DNA from: an uncultured Clostridia bacterium
Lineage (GTDB): Bacteria > Bacillota > Clostridia > Christensenellales > DTU072
Reading direction: 5' to 3'
Length of the DNA: 10,174 nucleotides
NCBI GenBank assembly: GCA_944350065.1
Contig: CALVOD010000042.1
Location: 1 to 10,174, forward strand
The notes below the pieces were generated by a model. It saw nothing but the letters and a program-made list of their open reading frames with translations. It searched no databases and was not told the DNA's origin. Positions 6,939 through 10,174 of the stretch are shown here, piece by piece (within the stretch, counting starts at the first letter, position 1; each line of letters begins with the position of its first letter). Position numbers and translations under genes: made by a program.

Positions 6939-6954
6939 GAGAATATATATTCTC
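6939..6954. promoter_or_regulatory. Probable TetR-family operator palindrome
   Basis: GAGAATATATATTCTC is a perfect 16-bp palindrome starting about five bases after the predicted transcription start. TetR-family dimers typically bind palindromes of this size overlapping or just downstream of their own promoters, so binding here would block transcription of the regulator and the exporter together. The AT-rich centre slightly raises the chance of coincidence, but the GAG/CTC ends are perfectly symmetric. Confidence 0.65.
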
Positions 6955-6962
6955 GCTTTTTT

Positions 6963-6969
6963 GGGAGAG
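6963..6969 (+). promoter_or_regulatory. Ribosome binding site deciding the TetR start at 6976
   Basis: GGGAGAG with GGAG at 6964-6967 lies eight bases before ATG 6976, an ideal spacing. It favours ATG 6976 over the in-frame TTG at 6898, which coincides with the -35 element. Confidence 0.75.
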
Positions 6970-6975
6970 AACGCT

Positions 6976-7593
6976 ATGCAGTATCAGAAGGAAGAAGTCA
7001 GGAACAGGATCTTATGCGCTGCTTACGGCGAGTTTCTCAAGTACGGATTTTATCGTGCGAGTATGCTGCAGATAAGCGGCAAAGCGAGGGTGCCGATAGG
7101 CAACCTGTACAGATATTTCAAAAGCAAAGAAGCGCTTTACGAAGCCATAGTCGGCAGGGCTTACGAGGAGACCGTCAACGCCGGCAAACGGATATTCGAG
7201 AAATGGTTCAAAGGCGCTTCCGTACCGCCCGAAGGCGGTATCCCCATAGAGCTTACGCACGAAATAGCTACCGAGCTTACGCGTCTTGCCGCGGAACACC
7301 GCGACGGAATAACTTTATTGATAGAAAAAAGCGACGGTTCGCCGTACGCCGGATTTGTGGCAAAGACCGCAGACGCGGTATACGGAATGCTCAAAGAGGG
7401 CGTCATGAGCGGATTTGCCGACGGAGACGACGTTTTCCTTCGTATCATCGCGCGCAGCGTTACCGAAGGAATGATAGCCGTAATGACTAAATGCGAGCCG
7501 GAAGAACAATTTGCGCAATACACCAAGTTGCTCGTATTTTATTTCGGCAATATGCAAGGCAGAATATATCTTAAGGAGACCGTACGGAAATGA
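6976..7593 (+). CDS. TetR/AcrR family transcriptional regulator
   Basis: A 205-residue protein with the usual TetR size and layout. The N-terminal DNA-binding domain spans about 1-60, with the helix-turn-helix around 29-48 (MLQISGKARVPIGNLYRYF) and the hallmark YRYFKSKEALYEAIV (45-59). The C-terminal helical part (about 65-205) should form the dimer and ligand pocket, and is too variable to name a ligand. ATG 6976 is chosen because of GGGAGAG at 6963-6969; the longer in-frame reading from TTG 6898 would translate the promoter and operator. It overlaps the MMPL exporter gene by ATGA, so it almost certainly represses its own operon through the palindrome at 6939-6954 and is released by an exporter substrate or related signal. 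Confidence 0.92.
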   Translation: MQYQKEEVRNRILCAAYGEFLKYGFYRASMLQISGKARVPIGNLYRYFKSKEALYEAIVGRAYEETVNAGKRIFEKWFKGASVPPEGGIPIELTHEIATELTRLAAEHRDGITLLIEKSDGSPYAGFVAKTADAVYGMLKEGVMSGFADGDDVFLRIIARSVTEGMIAVMTKCEPEEQFAQYTKLLVFYFGNMQGRIYLKETVRK

Positions 7594-10174
7594 GGAAGCT
7601 CTCCACTTTCATAGTTAAACAGAGATTATGGATCACCATCGCGTTCGCGCTGTGCCTTATAGCGTCGGTGGTGGGCGCATTCTTTGTAGAAGTAAATTAT
7701 GCGGACACAGTGTATTTGCCGCAGTCAAGCTCGCTTAAACAGGGGCTCGACACCATGTATTCCGAATTCGGCGAAGGCGGTAACGCCACGGTTATGCTTT
7801 CAAAAGCCGACATAGAGGAAATGATGGAATTCAAAAAAAGCGTCGAGTCGATCGACGGAGTAAGCTCCGTTATATGGCTCGACGATATTTTTCTCTCCGA
7901 AGAAATCGGAGTCATCAAAAAAGCCATAGCTAAATTCAATTCCGAACCCGGCGAAAAGATAACCGACGGAGAGGCTATCAAGTTCCTTATGCATCTCAAA
8001 GACCGGATGCTGGTCCTCGACGACGAGGATATGCAAATAATAGCCGATATGAATTTCTCCGATCCCGGGGCGATGGAAAAAATTCTTAATACCCTTAAAG
8101 AGGGACTGAGCTCCTCCGAACAGGGTAAATTCGTTTCGTTTCTTCTTTATCTGCAGTCGTCAATACCCGCCGACGGCAGTATGAGTTTCGATATCACGAT
8201 GCTCGAGGACTTCGCTCCCCAGCTCGAGATGTTCTACTGGAATGACGCCAAACGCGGCGAATACGCTTTATATCAAATTTCTTTCGTGGAGAGCGATTAC
8301 GCTTCCGCCACAATGACCGCCATCGGCGCGATACGCAATCTGAAGACTCCGGAAGGCAGCGAAGTCCGTATCATAGGCAACGCAGCGACCACTTATAACA
8401 GCATTCAGTCGGTCAACTCCGAGACCGGCAAATCTATGATAGTGGCGGGCATAATAGTCGTTATCATACTGCTGCTTACCACTACGGCATACTGGGAACC
8501 GGTGCTGTTGCTCCTTACAATAGGCGCCGCGATATTGCTGAATATGGGCACAAACGGTATCGTAGGCTACATAACCGGCGTAAACGGCATATCGTATATG
8601 ACGCAGGGAGTGTCGAGCGTACTGCTACTTGCGCTGACTATGGACTACAGTATTTACCTGTTGCACCGCTTCAAGCAGGAGCGACGAGGAGGCGTGAGCA
8701 GCGAAGAAGCCATGGTCAGAGCTCTTACCGCAAGCTTCAGTCCCGTTTCGGCGTCGTCGCTCACGACCATAGCTTCGTTCGTAGCGCTTATGTTCATGTC
8801 GTACAGACTGGGGCTCGATATGGGACTCGTACTCGCCAAAGGCGTCGTGTTGTCCATCATATCGGTATTCTTCCTGATGCCCGCGTTGATATTGTATACG
8901 GAAAAACTCATAGACAAGACGGAGCACAAGACCTTCAATATGACCTTCCAGAAGTTCTCCAAAGGCTTGGTCAAATCTCGTTTCTACATTCCTTTCATAA
9001 TCCTCGCGCTGGTCATACCCTGCGTTTATTTCCAGGCGCAGAACGAGTTCACCTACGGACCCGAGGCGAGCCTCGGAGGCAAAGGAAGCGCGTTGTATCA
9101 GGACAAACTCGAAATAGAGGATGTTTTCGGCAAGCAGAATCAGGCTATAGTACTGATGCCGATCAAATATCTCGACGACGGCGCTTACGAGTTAAACGGT
9201 AAACGTGTCAGTACGGAATATATGCTTTCCATGAAACTTATGGAAGTGGACGGAGTGTCTTCGGTACAGAGTTATTCGCTCATAGACGAAACGGGTTTCA
9301 CGTCGATGATGCCCGACAAATTCCTTAACCAATTCATTCCCGATACCGAAAATCCGGGATATAGCCGCGTGGTGCTGTTCCTCGACGCGGACGAGGAGGG
9401 CGAAGCCACCACGGCGCTCATCGACGATATCAACGGCGAGATCGCTCAATACACCGCCAACGACGCCTGGTTACTCGGACAGTCGTCCGCCACTCTTGAA
9501 ATAAAGGAGCTGGTCAACTTCGACTACGACATAATCACATACGTGTCGATTGGGCTCGTCGCGCTCATATTGTTCGTGACGTACAAGTCGCTGCTCATAC
9601 CGATAATCCTGGTGCTTGTGATACAGGGCTCGATATATATCAATATGGCGGTCCCGTATTTCATGAAAGATCCGCTCGTATTCGTAGGATACATGCTCGT
9701 GAGCTCGATATTGCTCGGCGCGACGATAGACTACGCGATACTGCTTACGTCGCGGTATATGGAGCACCGTCGAACGATGAACAAGTACGACGCCGTTCAG
9801 CACGCGCTTGCCGACAGCTCGCGTACGCTGATAACTTCCGCGGGAATACTTACCTGCGCGGGCGCTTCGATACAGTTCGTTTCGAGTCTTCCCGCGACGC
9901 AGATCATCGGCGGCGCCGTCATGCGCGGCGGTATAGCGTCGTATCTCATGGTAATGGTTCCGTTGCCGCAGCTGCTGTTGTTGCTCGACAAGGCGATCAA
10001 AGTGACTACCTGGAAGGGCAGACAGCTGATGATAGACAACAGAATAGTAACCGATTCGCCCGAGATAGAGGAGCCTTCGATAGGGCAGGTGAGCGCGAAA
10101 CCCAGGAAGCGCAAGCTCTATCGGGAGATGTCCAGCAAGGAACGCGAGGACGCCATTATCGCCAATATACTCAA
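7590..10174 (+). CDS. MMPL/RND-superfamily exporter (partial, 3' end outside window)
   Basis: This frame is open from ATG 7590 to the right edge, 861 complete codons without a stop. It has the duplicated RND/MMPL plan: TM1 (about 14-33), a large extracellular loop (about 35-280), TM2-6 from about 283, TM7 (about 466-485), a second loop (about 486-645) and TM8-12 from about 648. Each half has the conserved TM4 motif: TMDYSIYLLHRF (Asp352-Tyr353) and TIDYAILLTSRY (Asp714-Tyr715), where the Asp is expected to carry the proton. A basic, charged cytosolic tail (KPRKRKLYREMSSKERED) follows the last helix near the edge. It should export lipids, drugs or other hydrophobic molecules by proton antiport; the substrate is unknown. 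ATG 7590 overlaps the tetR stop (TGA 7591-7593), with AAGGAG at 7573-7578, spacing 11. The pairing with TetR suggests an inducible exporter. Confidence 0.93.
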   Translation, partial: MRKLSTFIVKQRLWITIAFALCLIASVVGAFFVEVNYADTVYLPQSSSLKQGLDTMYSEFGEGGNATVMLSKADIEEMMEFKKSVESIDGVSSVIWLDDIFLSEEIGVIKKAIAKFNSEPGEKITDGEAIKFLMHLKDRMLVLDDEDMQIIADMNFSDPGAMEKILNTLKEGLSSSEQGKFVSFLLYLQSSIPADGSMSFDITMLEDFAPQLEMFYWNDAKRGEYALYQISFVESDYASATMTAIGAIRNLKTPEGSEVRIIGNAATTYNSIQSVNSETGKSMIVAGIIVVIILLLTTTAYWEPVLLLLTIGAAILLNMGTNGIVGYITGVNGISYMTQGVSSVLLLALTMDYSIYLLHRFKQERRGGVSSEEAMVRALTASFSPVSASSLTTIASFVALMFMSYRLGLDMGLVLAKGVVLSIISVFFLMPALILYTEKLIDKTEHKTFNMTFQKFSKGLVKSRFYIPFIILALVIPCVYFQAQNEFTYGPEASLGGKGSALYQDKLEIEDVFGKQNQAIVLMPIKYLDDGAYELNGKRVSTEYMLSMKLMEVDGVSSVQSYSLIDETGFTSMMPDKFLNQFIPDTENPGYSRVVLFLDADEEGEATTALIDDINGEIAQYTANDAWLLGQSSATLEIKELVNFDYDIITYVSIGLVALILFVTYKSLLIPIILVLVIQGSIYINMAVPYFMKDPLVFVGYMLVSSILLGATIDYAILLTSRYMEHRRTMNKYDAVQHALADSSRTLITSAGILTCAGASIQFVSSLPATQIIGGAVMRGGIASYLMVMVPLPQLLLLLDKAIKVTTWKGRQLMIDNRIVTDSPEIEEPSIGQVSAKPRKRKLYREMSSKEREDAIIANIL

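Overview
This window looks like a piece of a Gram-positive, Clostridia-type (Bacillota) chromosome, possibly from a gut commensal. The evidence is indirect: purine-rich Shine-Dalgarno sites, sigma-A type promoters, a DUF6273-like lipoprotein, a TetR/MMPL exporter pair, no periplasmic components, and uniform codon use across all genes (many ATA isoleucine and AGG/AGA arginine codons in otherwise fairly GC-rich DNA). All recognised genes are on the plus strand. I see no rRNA, tRNA, CRISPR array, transposase or phage gene.

Left part (1-3336): the acidic C-terminal tail of an unidentified protein runs in from the left edge. It is followed closely by a beta-propeller glycosidase-like protein (99-1079) and, overlapping its stop codon as ATGA, a COG1237-type metallo-beta-lactamase-fold hydrolase (1076-1873). 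A MATE multidrug/metabolite exporter (1915-3336) follows after 41 bp and is probably co-transcribed. No promoter is evident inside this block, so it is likely the distal part of an operon that begins outside the window.

Middle (3337-6855): a clear promoter (TGGAAA-17 bp-TATAAT, 3351-3379) drives a complete GH31 alpha-glycosidase (3424-5766). After a 132-bp intergenic region with GC-rich hairpins comes a secreted DUF6273-like lipoprotein (5899-6855). It has no visible Shine-Dalgarno site, and its best promoter candidate would start transcription at the ATG itself.

Right part (6856-10174): a strong consensus promoter (TTGACA-18 bp-TATAAT) is followed at about +5 by a perfect 16-bp palindrome. 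Next come a TetR-family regulator (true start probably ATG 6976) and, overlapping by ATGA, a large MMPL/RND-superfamily exporter that runs off the right edge. This has the layout of a self-repressed, inducible efflux operon.

Functionally the window combines carbohydrate processing (propeller glycosidase-like protein, GH31) with two export systems (MATE, TetR-MMPL). I did not find a clearly novel defence or mobile system. The most testable points are the TetR operator, the possible leaderless lipoprotein mRNA, and the glycosidase-MBL overlapping gene pair.
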